From DASYAN01 sp036501345 (GTDB taxonomy: Bacteria; Chloroflexota; Ktedonobacteria; Ktedonobacterales; Ktedonobacteraceae): 20,072 bases of DNA. The position numbers were made by a program, and so were the translations under genes. The notes beneath the pieces are model-generated. The model was not told the DNA's origin, did no database searches, and was given only the letters and a program-made list of their open reading frames with translations. Every line of letters starts with the position of its first letter. The first letter of the stretch is position 1. The DNA lies in the NCBI GenBank assembly GCA_036501345.1, contig DASYAN010000393.1, positions 1 to 20,072 on the forward strand, in the 5' to 3' direction. Shown piece after piece: positions 1-7,215 of this stretch.

Positions 1-295
1 TTATAGACATTGCTTGATCTAGCAGTGGATAGGACGTAGTTGGCATCGCTTGGTCTAGCAGTGGATAGGGCGTAGTAGGTACCATCTGATAGGTTGTTAG
101 ATCAAGATTAGTAGGCATTGCTCGATGCCGTGCTAGACCAAGTGTAGTCGGGCCGGTATGTTCAGTACCGGCCTGTGGTATTACATTATCTGGTAAGATG
201 CTTGAAGGGCTGATAGCTAAAACTGGAATTGTCTCTTGTTGCGAAAAATGACGTTGTAATAGGCCGAACTTACGCTGGGTTTGACGTTGCGTCAT
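1..295 (-). CDS. Partial CDS, repeat-containing hypothetical protein (3' end beyond window)
   Basis: An ATG at 293-295 on the minus strand opens a reading frame of at least 98 codons that runs off the left edge with no stop. A G-rich ribosome site (six G at 305-310, about 9 nt upstream) supports this start. The N-terminal 50 or so residues are polar, with a basic start (MTQRQTQRKFGLLQRHF). From about residue 49 the protein becomes a series of 12-residue units beginning P-T: PTTLGLARHRAM, PTNLDLTTYQMV, PTTPYPLLDQAM and PTTSYPLLDQAM, the last two nearly identical. No signal peptide or membrane segment is visible in this part. I do not recognise the family. The repeats suggest a fibrous, linker or surface-associated role, which is inference only. 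Confidence 0.6.
   Translation of the reverse strand, partial: MTQRQTQRKFGLLQRHFSQQETIPVLAISPSSILPDNVIPQAGTEHTGPTTLGLARHRAMPTNLDLTTYQMVPTTPYPLLDQAMPTTSYPLLDQAMSI
8..151. repeat. Four 36-bp tandem units inside the left-edge gene
   Basis: Units lie at 8-43, 44-79, 80-115 and 116-151. The first two differ at only a few bases, and both contain the core CTAGCAGTGGATAGG. The third and fourth are degenerate but keep the 36-bp period and the reading frame. Each unit encodes 12 residues starting Pro-Thr. The near-identity of the two units at the edge suggests recent duplication, and the array may continue beyond the window. Confidence 0.8.
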
Positions 296-369
296 GAATT
301 TCTTCCCCCCTTCTATCTGAGTTAGCAGTGCAGATATCTCTTTTTATAGCTATAACTATAGCCAGTACA

Positions 370-398
370 TTGATTGAAGTATAGACACATACTACTAT
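370..398 (+). promoter_or_regulatory. Candidate sigma-70-type promoter
   Basis: TTGATT (370-375) and TACTAT (393-398) are separated by 17 bp. It points towards the ABM-domain gene at 582. The start site would fall near 405, giving a 5' leader of about 180 nt. Motif match only. Confidence 0.4.
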
Positions 399-581
399 TG
401 GAAGGATAACATGGAGTTTAGTAAATGTAAATACTTAAAATTAAGAATGAAGTGTATGTATTCCACTATAATCTGTTCGCAGAAAAGATGAAAAGGGAAT
501 ACACTGTTGCACTGACAGAAGGCCTATGCTATGCTAGCAACGTTCTAGCAGGCGAAATGCTATTTTGAGACAAGGCAGCAA

Positions 582-1262
582 GTGAGGAGCATGGAATTAC
601 TAGTCGTTACATTGGCACATATCATCGCAGGCAGAGATGCAGACATCTTGGCCCGTATCCGCCAGATTGCAGATACAATACGAAATGCACCAGGGCTGGT
701 CACTTCGCATATGTACAGGGGAAGAGAACAAGATAGCTACTATTTTATGCTGACAACATGGGAAGATACAGAAAGTTGGCAAAAAGCACAGGAGCGGCAT
801 GACCCTAGACAACATCTCCTGGCAACAGCGGACCTACTGTTATCCCCTCCAGAACAATGGTTAATGCACTACCAGTGGGGATATAGCCGTCCGGCAAAAC
901 AACCAACTGTATTTGCAGCACACATTACAACGCTCCGTCCGGATCAGGCTAGACTTGCACAACGCGAATGGATCGCAGGTCTCAGAAAACAAACAACAAA
1001 TCCAACACTGGCACTTGCCTTTCTGGCTCAGGAAATAGACAGAGACGCAACGGCGCAGATTCACGTAATCAAATCGCAGCAAGCTAGCGCAAGAGCAGAG
1101 GACAATTTTGTTTATCACCAAGGTACCACTCTACTTAACTTTTTAAGCTGGGCCAGTGAAAAAGAACGGGAAGAGTTCTACATGGATCCCCATTATCAGT
1201 CCATCAGGAAACTCCTGGAAAGTTTGGCTGTGACGCGTATATTACCACTAGAACAGGTCTGA
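582..1262 (+). CDS. Tandem ABM-like (dimeric alpha/beta barrel) domain protein
   Basis: A 226-residue protein. The first half (about residues 5-100) has the pattern of antibiotic biosynthesis monooxygenase (ABM) domains: a beta strand, a helix with DADILARIRQIADTIRN, GLVTSHMYRG, then a strand and the W-x-D/E-x-x-x-W segment TTWEDTESWQKAQ. The second half (about 110-222, starting TVFAAHITTLRPDQ) looks like a more diverged copy of the same fold, ending in a similar strand. Single-domain relatives dimerise into one barrel, so a fused pair could form it within one chain. Members include small monooxygenases and haem-degrading enzymes; the substrate here cannot be read. The start could be GTG 582 or ATG 591. 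Neither has ideal ribosome-site spacing; an AGGAG ends one base before the ATG. It converges on the next gene with only a 6-bp gap. Confidence 0.65.
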   Translation: MRSMELLVVTLAHIIAGRDADILARIRQIADTIRNAPGLVTSHMYRGREQDSYYFMLTTWEDTESWQKAQERHDPRQHLLATADLLLSPPEQWLMHYQWGYSRPAKQPTVFAAHITTLRPDQARLAQREWIAGLRKQTTNPTLALAFLAQEIDRDATAQIHVIKSQQASARAEDNFVYHQGTTLLNFLSWASEKEREEFYMDPHYQSIRKLLESLAVTRILPLEQV

Positions 1263-1268
1263 TAGATA

Positions 1269-1697
1269 CTAATCAGAAGAGGTTTCAGCAACAGGACGAT
1301 CATAATACTTTTTCAATTCGGATTGTAAAAAAAGTCGATTCGACCACATTGCGCTAGTGAACGTATGGTACTCTCCATCACAGAGAGGAGCAGGGCTGGT
1401 ACATTTGCGATGCTCCTGCAACCTAAAGCGGACCGTATTGTCACGCACTTCAATCCACATATGACGGAGCGTCGATTGAGTTCCCCATCTGAAAAGGATC
1501 ATCGAGTCATATTCTTCAAAATGACCTCGCCCCTTCAAAAGATTCTTATTGATAGCTTGGAGCATCTCGGCTAGACCACTTTCGCGCAAAATGTGCTTGG
1601 CATTTTCACGAGCAGCCAGTCGCCTAGCCTCTTGCTCCTGTGCATCCAGATCCGCATCTATCTTCAATTGCTTATTATCTTCATCACGTGTCTTCAT
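1269..1697 (-). CDS. Hypothetical small cytoplasmic protein
   Basis: A protein of 142 residues from the ATG at 1695-1697. That start is chosen because AGGGAGG lies about 6 nt upstream; a TTG at 1715 is in frame but sits ahead of this site. The N-terminal third is highly charged and probably helical (acidic stretch KIDADLDAQEQEARRLAARENAKHIL). A second half follows with alternating hydrophobic residues and many aromatics (DSMILFRWG, HMWIEVRDNTVRFRLQEH), suggesting a beta-rich domain. No signal peptide, membrane segment or known motif is visible. It lies 127 bp downstream of the response regulator gene on the same strand, so co-transcription is possible. I do not recognise it. Confidence 0.6.
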   Translation of the reverse strand: MKTRDEDNKQLKIDADLDAQEQEARRLAARENAKHILRESGLAEMLQAINKNLLKGRGHFEEYDSMILFRWGTQSTLRHMWIEVRDNTVRFRLQEHRKCTSPAPLCDGEYHTFTSAMWSNRLFLQSELKKYYDRPVAETSSD

Positions 1698-1824
1698 AAC
1701 AATCCTCCCTCTCAAGCATACTATACAAAAACAGAAGTAGTATCAGCATAACACACAAACCAGCAAGGCTACTAGAGAGCAAACCCCGCTTTACTAAAAG
1801 CCATTAAGCTATTACTACCTCTAT

Positions 1825-2856
1825 TTAGCAATATGCATCTTCCTCGACAAAACGGAACAAATGCCGTTCAAAAGGAGCCACCAGGTTCAAAGGATATGTG
1901 GCATGTGAGCCAAGGAAGTGATCACTCAAGTGGTGTTGCCACTCAAGCGAAATGTGAGAGACATTATTAGAGGACTGCTTCGCAAGTCGCTTAGCTTCAG
2001 CCGTCAGGATCCCAATATCATCAAGCGTATGTATGCCATGGAAGCGATCGCTTACCACGCCGATAGAGAGGGAAACGAGAGGGAACTCAAAGGGATGTCC
2101 TTCGCGATCAGCACCTCTAATTGCGCCACGCTCTAGATCTTCTTGGCGATAGAGCGCCACACTTTCCTCTTTATAACGAGTCAGGATGTGACGACAAAGA
2201 GCCTTTTCCCGCTCAGGCGTTGTCACAATCACAAAATCATCACCCCCGACATGCCCGACAAAATCGTCAGCATTTCCATAGACACAGACAACACGCTGGC
2301 AGATGTGACCAACAAGCAAGATCATATCATTACCAGCCAAGAAACCATATGCATCATTAAACGATTTAAAATTATCTAGGTCCAGGTAGAGGACGCTCCA
2401 GGGATCAGAACCACGCAGTTTATAATGAATAGCTCGTTCAAGTTGTAAACCACCAGGAAGTTGTGTTAAGGGGGAAAGTGTTGTTTGTTGCATACGACGA
2501 AGATGGCAACGCACATGGACAAGCACCTCGTCAATGCTAAAAGGTTTGGCAATATAGCTATCGACACCTAACTCGTAAGCACGTACCCTGTCTACAAGAG
2601 ACCCATGAGGGCTCAACAGAATAATAGGGATGTGCATACACTTGGGATGATCACGCAGTTGCTGGATTACTTGATACACGTCGAAGGCTGATCGCATGAC
2701 ATCAAGAATAATGAGACTGGGCATTTCACGCAATGCAAACTGTACAGCATCCTCGCCGTTGAGAACCGTGACTGCTTGACATACTTCACTTGCTAGATGA
2801 TTCTTGATTGAATCTGTAATCACACCCTCACCCTCGACGACCAAAATGCTGAACAT
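1825..2856 (-). CDS. Response regulator with GGDEF (diguanylate cyclase) domain
   Basis: From ATG 2856 (TAGGAG four nt upstream) the protein has 343 residues; in-frame starts at 2889 and 2904 would add a tail ahead of the receiver. Residues 1-120 form a receiver domain: phospho-acceptor D52 in LIILDV, S82 and K104 in IAKPF. The acidic pair that binds Mg2+ is altered (ILVVEGEG where ILVVDDE is usual). Residues 128-270 form a GGDEF domain: LTQLPGG, DLDNFKSFND (159-168) and the active-site loop GGDDF (204-208), a conservative variant expected to remain active. The inhibitory I-site arginine is absent (N195 in NADD). The predicted role is phosphorylation-controlled synthesis of cyclic di-GMP from two GTP. 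No partner kinase lies nearby. Confidence 0.85.
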   Translation of the reverse strand: MFSILVVEGEGVITDSIKNHLASEVCQAVTVLNGEDAVQFALREMPSLIILDVMRSAFDVYQVIQQLRDHPKCMHIPIILLSPHGSLVDRVRAYELGVDSYIAKPFSIDEVLVHVRCHLRRMQQTTLSPLTQLPGGLQLERAIHYKLRGSDPWSVLYLDLDNFKSFNDAYGFLAGNDMILLVGHICQRVVCVYGNADDFVGHVGGDDFVIVTTPEREKALCRHILTRYKEESVALYRQEDLERGAIRGADREGHPFEFPLVSLSIGVVSDRFHGIHTLDDIGILTAEAKRLAKQSSNNVSHISLEWQHHLSDHFLGSHATYPLNLVAPFERHLFRFVEEDAYC

Positions 2857-2989
2857 AGTACTCCTACCTCTACACTTTACTATATACATTATTACGCCTT
2901 TCAAGTCCCTCCCTTGCTACAAAATCTCCCACACTGATAAAATGGCAAAGTACTCTCCACAATCTCAGCATTGTTTTGCTAGTAATTGA

Positions 2990-4265
2990 GCCCAGGTACA
3001 AAGCTAAGATAGCGATACTTCATAGTTTGTTGCTTGAGAGACGCAATATGTATGGATCACACTGCGTTCAGACCCCCATTGTCTGCAATGATCCATCATC
3101 GGAGCATAGTTGGTAGTGACTGTTAAAAGGGCAGTTATAATCAGTATAGACAAAAAGACCTATCAGGTTATTATGCAATTTAAATGCATTATAAGCAAAG
3201 AGCTGATAGACAAAAGGATACACTATATTCGCTTGATAGACCATGGTTTTCTATTTTCACTCTTCTTTATCCCTGTTAGGTAATTCTTGTTATCGGAAAT
3301 GCGCACCTAATTTTGCAGAATAGGCAATGCGCCTGCCCGATAGATAGGTTTCGAAATGGTTTAAACAAACGACCCTACCCCTAGCCATACATATACTGCT
3401 CTCTGTACCTCACTACAGGTACAAGGGAGAATAACGTTCAAGAGCCCAAGACCTAATACTATGCGCCTGATTGCCTCTCAATGCTCGAACAACTCCAGCG
3501 ACTTTAAAAAGCCCTAGTATAGAGTAGCAGAAAGTTACACACTTCTCTAGGGGGAAACAGGGACAATTCTTACTTTTGAGTAGCCCGACTGTTTCCCCCA
3601 GCCGACTGTCTCTCACTATCTCATACATTCCTAATACATTCCTATATCTCAATAGTTACGAATTCAGTGACAAAAGTGTCCATGAACGCGTGTTCGGAGG
3701 GGAACGACTATCCTCTCAGGATGCACTACTAAAGACGGAACCCGCCTTATTCACATCCCCTATCCCATTGCTGCAAGCAGCGTTTGGGAGTGCTTTTGAC
3801 CACCGCTCTCATGTTTAGGCTCTTTTATGTACCTCGCTTATAGACCACCTGCTAACGTTCTATAGGACGACACAGAACAAGTTGTACTCACGCACCCGTT
3901 TGGCTTTTCACCATAATCTATAAGGTCTTTGGCATTTGCCAGAATGAGAACTTCTTGCTGCTCATTGATGAATGTACTCATCTCTCAACATTTGACATCA
4001 TTTCAAGGGAACGTTCTCAATACTTCTTATCGGAAGCAAAGATAGGAAAAGAGGCCTCCTCATGGGAGACAGTATACCAACATAATCAAACATAGGCATT
4101 CATATGTCATTTATTAGTATAACATTCTTGAGCTTATATGCAAAGGTTTTGTTATACAAATCCCTAACGTTTCATAAAAACTTCTCGAAATCTTATGAAA
4201 GATCATCTTTTAGCAGTATAGCATACTCATCCCAAGCAACGTCACGGGTACTTTATGAAGGAGAG
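2990..4265. other. Long intergenic region with inverted repeats and no clear long gene
   Basis: Both strands are broken by frequent stops. The ORFs of 60-80 codons here have unremarkable composition and poor ribosome sites. Visible structure: ATGGATCA at 3052-3059 with TGATCCAT at 3089-3096, enclosing CAGAC/GTCTG; GTACCT at 3405-3410 with AGGTAC at 3417-3422; and an exact 11-bp pair GGGGGAAACAG at 3550-3560 with CTGTTTCCCCC at 3589-3599. ATAGACAAAA occurs twice (about 3150 and 3205). The one short ORF worth listing is annotated separately. The region could hold an unrecognised RNA or decayed mobile DNA. Confidence 0.5.
3838..3981 (-). CDS. Candidate 47-residue peptide with Cys/Ser/Thr-rich C-terminus
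   Basis: ATG at 3979-3981, TAA at 3838-3840. The first 29 residues are polar and acidic (MSTFINEQQEVLILANAKDL, then IDYGEKPNG). The last 18 start at a Cys and contain CVSTTCSVSS: two Cys and seven Ser/Thr in total, ending LAGGL. This leader-plus-core layout resembles precursors of ribosomally made, modified peptides such as lanthipeptides. No modification enzyme, transporter or protease gene lies in this window. The ribosome site is weak (GAGAG directly against the ATG), and a stop lies two codons upstream in frame. It may be a chance ORF; the function is inference. Confidence 0.3.
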   Translation of the reverse strand: MSTFINEQQEVLILANAKDLIDYGEKPNGCVSTTCSVSSYRTLAGGL

Positions 4266-4294
4266 TTGACGTGGGGCCCATCCTGAGATAATAT
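4266..4294 (+). promoter_or_regulatory. Candidate promoter of the hydrolase-helicase pair
   Basis: TTGACG (4266-4271), 17-bp spacer, TAATAT (4289-4294); GATAAT at 4287-4292 is an alternative -10 with a 15-bp spacer. Transcription would begin near 4301. This supports the downstream ATG at 4337, with its ribosome site, over the ATG at 4304. Confidence 0.5.
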
Positions 4295-4336
4295 TTAAAA
4301 GCAATGGCATCAATCTCGGTAGCAAAAGGACAAGCC

Positions 4337-5011
4337 ATGACCTTATCAGCATTAACCGAACAACCAATTACCTTTTATAGTAAGGGGCAACCAGCACTTC
4401 TTCTCGAAGGTGTGGTTCATACTCCCCCCAGCAAGGCTGAACAGGCACCAGTCATCATTCTCTGCCATCCTCAGCCTGCAAGCAGTAATATGAACGACGC
4501 ACTTATTATCGCAATGGCGCAAAGTCTTGCAGAAGCTGGTATGATCACGTTGCGCTTTAATTTCCGAGGAGTTGGCCTGAGCCAGGGGCAACAAACCGAT
4601 GGGCGTTTAGAACCACTCGATTTGGCCGGAGCTATCGATACAGCCTTAGCCCAACCTGGAGCAAACCCTGCGAAAGTCTGCATTATTGGACATGGGTTTG
4701 GCGCTTACATTTCTCTCTTATATGCACCTTTTGATTTGCGTATACGGACTCTTGTAGCCATCAGCCTTCCGATTTTCCGTACCAGCAGTGGTCTTCCACG
4801 GCCATTTGAACGTCCGAAATTGTTTGTAACAGCAGAATTTGATGAGCTTTGTCCATTGTACAAACTAGAACCCTTTGTAGAGCAACAGCAAGGGCCCAAG
4901 GGCATCAAAGTGATTATTGGAGCCCGCCACCTCATGCGCGGATATGAAGATGCGGCCACCAGTGCTGTTGTCAAATATGTAAAAGCATGGGCCGAAATGC
5001 CCGGAGTGTAA
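4337..5011 (+). CDS. Alpha/beta hydrolase-fold protein lacking the nucleophile serine
   Basis: From ATG 4337 (AAAGGA six nt upstream) the protein has 224 residues; an in-frame ATG at 4304 lies almost at the predicted transcription start. It resembles the small alpha/beta superfamily hydrolases of the COG2945 type: LEGVVHTP, ILCHPQP (41-47), the signature LRFNFRGVGLSQG (72-84), a nucleophile elbow at 118-122, an acid region with D169 in TAEFDELCP, and H198 in GARHLM. The elbow reads GHGFG, so the catalytic Ser of GxSxG is Gly120. The Asp and His positions remain. The protein is therefore predicted to be inactive as a serine hydrolase, or to act by other means such as binding. No signal peptide is visible. 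The helicase gene follows after 3 bp, so the two are almost certainly co-transcribed. Confidence 0.8.
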   Translation: MTLSALTEQPITFYSKGQPALLLEGVVHTPPSKAEQAPVIILCHPQPASSNMNDALIIAMAQSLAEAGMITLRFNFRGVGLSQGQQTDGRLEPLDLAGAIDTALAQPGANPAKVCIIGHGFGAYISLLYAPFDLRIRTLVAISLPIFRTSSGLPRPFERPKLFVTAEFDELCPLYKLEPFVEQQQGPKGIKVIIGARHLMRGYEDAATSAVVKYVKAWAEMPGV

Positions 5012-5014
5012 ACT

Positions 5015-6727
5015 ATGAATCTCAATAATCCGATTATTGTACAAAGTGACCGTACTATTTTGCTCGAGGTCGATCACCCATTGCATTCGGAAGCACGTGA
5101 TGCACTAGCCCAATTTGCAGAACTAGAAAAGTCGCCGGAGCACATTCATACCTATCGCCTCTCACCACTCTCGCTCTGGAATGCCGCCGCAGGAGGCATG
5201 GATGCTGAGGCCATTCTGTCCTCATTATCCTACTATAGCAAATATCAACTCCCCAGTAACGTTATTACTGAAATTCGCGAGTATATCAACCGCTATGGAC
5301 GTCTCAAGCTCATCCGCAACGGGGATATGCTCCTGCTCACATCGGATGATCCTGCCCTAATTATCGAAGTCACACATCACAAACGCACCCAGCCATATGT
5401 GCTCCAGCAACTGGATCGCCACACACTGCAGGTTGAGGCATCACGACGCGGACACATCAAGCAAGCACTTATCCACATGGGATTTCCGGCAGAGGATCTA
5501 GCAGGCTATAGCGATGGCTCACCACTGCCAATGAAACTACGCAGTGAAACACTACAGGGAACCACCTTTGCCCCACGTGCATATCAGACGGCTGCTGCTG
5601 GAGCTTTCTATGCTGGTGGAGCACTCAGTGGAGGAAGCGGCGTAGTGGTTCTTCCTTGTGGAGCTGGTAAAACTATTGTGGGCATAGCCACGATGGCCGA
5701 TATTCAGCGTGCTACCCTAATTCTTACTCCCAATACCGTTGCTGTACGCCAGTGGATCAGCGAAATCATTGATAAGACAGATATTCCACCCGAGATGGTT
5801 GCCGAATATACTGGAGACCGCAAAGAAATCGCTCCCATCACAGTCAGTACTTACCAGATCTTAACCTATCGGCGTGCTGGTAGCGCCAACAAAAATGGGA
5901 TCGACGAGCAGGATTATCCGCACTTTTCACTGTTTACTAGCTATGATTGGGGCCTCATTGTCTATGACGAGGTTCATCTACTTCCGGCTCCCGTTTTCCG
6001 CGTGACCGCTGAAATTCAGGCCAAAAGAAGACTTGGCCTCACAGCAACCCTGGTACGTGAAGATGGCAGGGAAGCAGATGTCTTCAGTCTGATCGGTCCA
6101 AAGAAGTACGATGTTCCCTGGCGCGAACTGGAGCAGCAGGGTTGGATCGCTACCGCCGAATGCCATGAAATTCGCGTGGGATTGACAGAAGATGAGCAAA
6201 TGAACTATGCTATGGCGGAAACTCGCGAGAAGTATCGCATTGCTGCTGAGAATCCTGAGAAAGTAACGATTACACGCCATCTTGCAGAACGCCATCAGAA
6301 TGATCAGGTACTCATTATTGGCCAATACTTGGACCAGCTCAAACAATTGGCAGATACATTGCAAGCTCCACTGCTAACTGGTCGTGTATCGACAAGCCAG
6401 CGAGAGAAGTTGTACGAACAGTTCCGCCGTGGCGAAATCAAACGCTTGGTTGTTAGCAAAGTTGCCAATTTTGCCATTGATCTTCCTGATGCCAATGTTG
6501 CCATTCAGGTATCAGGCACTTTCGGTTCACGGCAGGAAGAGGCACAGAGGCTTGGTCGCATCCTCAGACCCAAGAGTGACGGAGGGCTAGCGTACTTCTA
6601 CTCCATCGTTACACGTGACACAAGAGACCAGGAGTTCTCTGCCAATCGCCAACTCTTCCTAACCGAGCAGGGCTATCGCTATGTGATCGAGGATGCTGAA
6701 AATCTCCTAGCAATAGTTAGGACCTGA
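5015..6727 (+). CDS. XPB/Ssl2-family DNA helicase
   Basis: A superfamily 2 helicase of 570 residues, a usual size for bacterial XPB proteins. Residues 1-180 form the N-terminal region typical of XPB. The helicase motifs follow: Walker A PCGAGKT (214-220), DEVH box (318-321), TAT (343-345) immediately followed by the XPB-specific RED triad (348-350) and IGPKKYD, then the second RecA-like domain with the VI-type motif EEAQRLGRILRPK (508-520). ATP hydrolysis would drive opening of duplex DNA in repair or transcription-linked remodelling; the XPB family is known for this in eukaryotes and archaea, while its bacterial role is less settled. The start ATG follows the hydrolase stop by 3 bp, with GGAG 9 nt upstream. 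No Bax1-type nuclease gene is adjacent. Confidence 0.92.
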   Translation: MNLNNPIIVQSDRTILLEVDHPLHSEARDALAQFAELEKSPEHIHTYRLSPLSLWNAAAGGMDAEAILSSLSYYSKYQLPSNVITEIREYINRYGRLKLIRNGDMLLLTSDDPALIIEVTHHKRTQPYVLQQLDRHTLQVEASRRGHIKQALIHMGFPAEDLAGYSDGSPLPMKLRSETLQGTTFAPRAYQTAAAGAFYAGGALSGGSGVVVLPCGAGKTIVGIATMADIQRATLILTPNTVAVRQWISEIIDKTDIPPEMVAEYTGDRKEIAPITVSTYQILTYRRAGSANKNGIDEQDYPHFSLFTSYDWGLIVYDEVHLLPAPVFRVTAEIQAKRRLGLTATLVREDGREADVFSLIGPKKYDVPWRELEQQGWIATAECHEIRVGLTEDEQMNYAMAETREKYRIAAENPEKVTITRHLAERHQNDQVLIIGQYLDQLKQLADTLQAPLLTGRVSTSQREKLYEQFRRGEIKRLVVSKVANFAIDLPDANVAIQVSGTFGSRQEEAQRLGRILRPKSDGGLAYFYSIVTRDTRDQEFSANRQLFLTEQGYRYVIEDAENLLAIVRT

Positions 6728-6733
6728 AGCAGA

Positions 6734-6750
6734 GACAAAAGAAATTTGTC
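6734..6750 (+). terminator. Weak hairpin after the helicase gene
   Basis: GACAAA (6734-6739), 5-nt loop, TTTGTC (6745-6750), just after the helicase stop. There is no T-tract beyond it, so it is at best a weak or processing-type terminator. Confidence 0.25.
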
Positions 6751-6771
6751 CCTTGCAAAGTCAATTCTCGC

Positions 6772-6799
6772 TTGACATCAATGCAAGCTACGTGATACC
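6772..6799 (+). promoter_or_regulatory. Candidate promoter of the thioredoxin-like/manA pair
   Basis: A consensus -35 TTGACA lies at 6772-6777, and a weaker -10 GATACC at 6794-6799 with a 16-bp spacer. The thioredoxin-like start codon is 46 bp further on. Confidence 0.45.
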
Positions 6800-6845
6800 T
6801 TGAAGAGGTAAGAACAGCTTATTTTGCAGATTACACGAGGATAAT

Positions 6846-7181
6846 ATGGCAGATAGCTATATTGACGTAACAAATGAAGATTTTGTTGAAAAGGTGTTAG
6901 GTTCTCCTAATTTGGTGATCGTGAACTTTTCAGCAGAACGAAGTAACGCGTGCCAGATACAGGACCCAGAGTTCGAGGCGATCAGCAAAGAATACCATAA
7001 CAAAGCAACCTTCGCCAAACTATGTCTAAGCGGGCAAAACGAACTTACCAACCAATGGCATGTCGATAATGTCCCCACGCTTATCTTCTTTAAAGGGGGC
7101 AGCGAGATCCATCGTATTACAGGCATTGTTATGCGCAACAGGCTACGCCGTCAGGTTGAAGGCGTCTTGTTAGCCAATTAA
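6846..7181 (+). CDS. Thioredoxin-fold protein with SNAC in place of CGPC
   Basis: A 111-residue, single-domain protein of normal thioredoxin length, with no signal peptide. The central strand LVIVNFSAE is followed by the active-site position SNAC (33-36), where thioredoxins have CGPC; the Trp before it is Arg. Only the second, resolving Cys (C36) is kept, with another Cys at C60. The cis-proline loop VPT (76-78) and the strand TLIFFKGG are intact. The usual two-cysteine disulfide exchange is therefore not possible; such proteins can act as chaperones, monothiol reductants or bound partners, but none of these is shown here. The ribosome site GAGG lies just upstream of the ATG. manA follows after about 34 bp, so the two are probably co-transcribed. 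Confidence 0.8.
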   Translation: MADSYIDVTNEDFVEKVLGSPNLVIVNFSAERSNACQIQDPEFEAISKEYHNKATFAKLCLSGQNELTNQWHVDNVPTLIFFKGGSEIHRITGIVMRNRLRRQVEGVLLAN

Positions 7182-7215
7182 TCGCCCGCTAAACTATGCT
7201 CGTTTGCAGGAGTGT

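Noticed and set aside
8..151. 36-bp repeats resembling CRISPR repeats in length
   Set aside because: The units are directly contiguous with no spacers, keep an open reading frame, and two of them are degenerate. They are protein-coding tandem repeats.
411..491. 26-codon ORF with GGAAGGA ahead of its ATG
   Set aside because: The predicted transcription start near 405 would leave the ribosome site largely outside the transcript, and the peptide has no recognisable feature. Kept only as a remote possibility.
3413..3818. Two overlapping 79-80 codon ORFs on opposite strands (3413-3652 minus, 3576-3818 plus)
   Set aside because: No credible ribosome site, composition not protein-like, and both cross the inverted repeat at 3550-3599. 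I saw no transposase motif.
4104..4286. 60-codon plus-strand ORF before the hydrolase gene
   Set aside because: Rich in Ser and Phe from A+T-rich DNA, without a ribosome site, and it overlaps the candidate promoter at 4266-4294.
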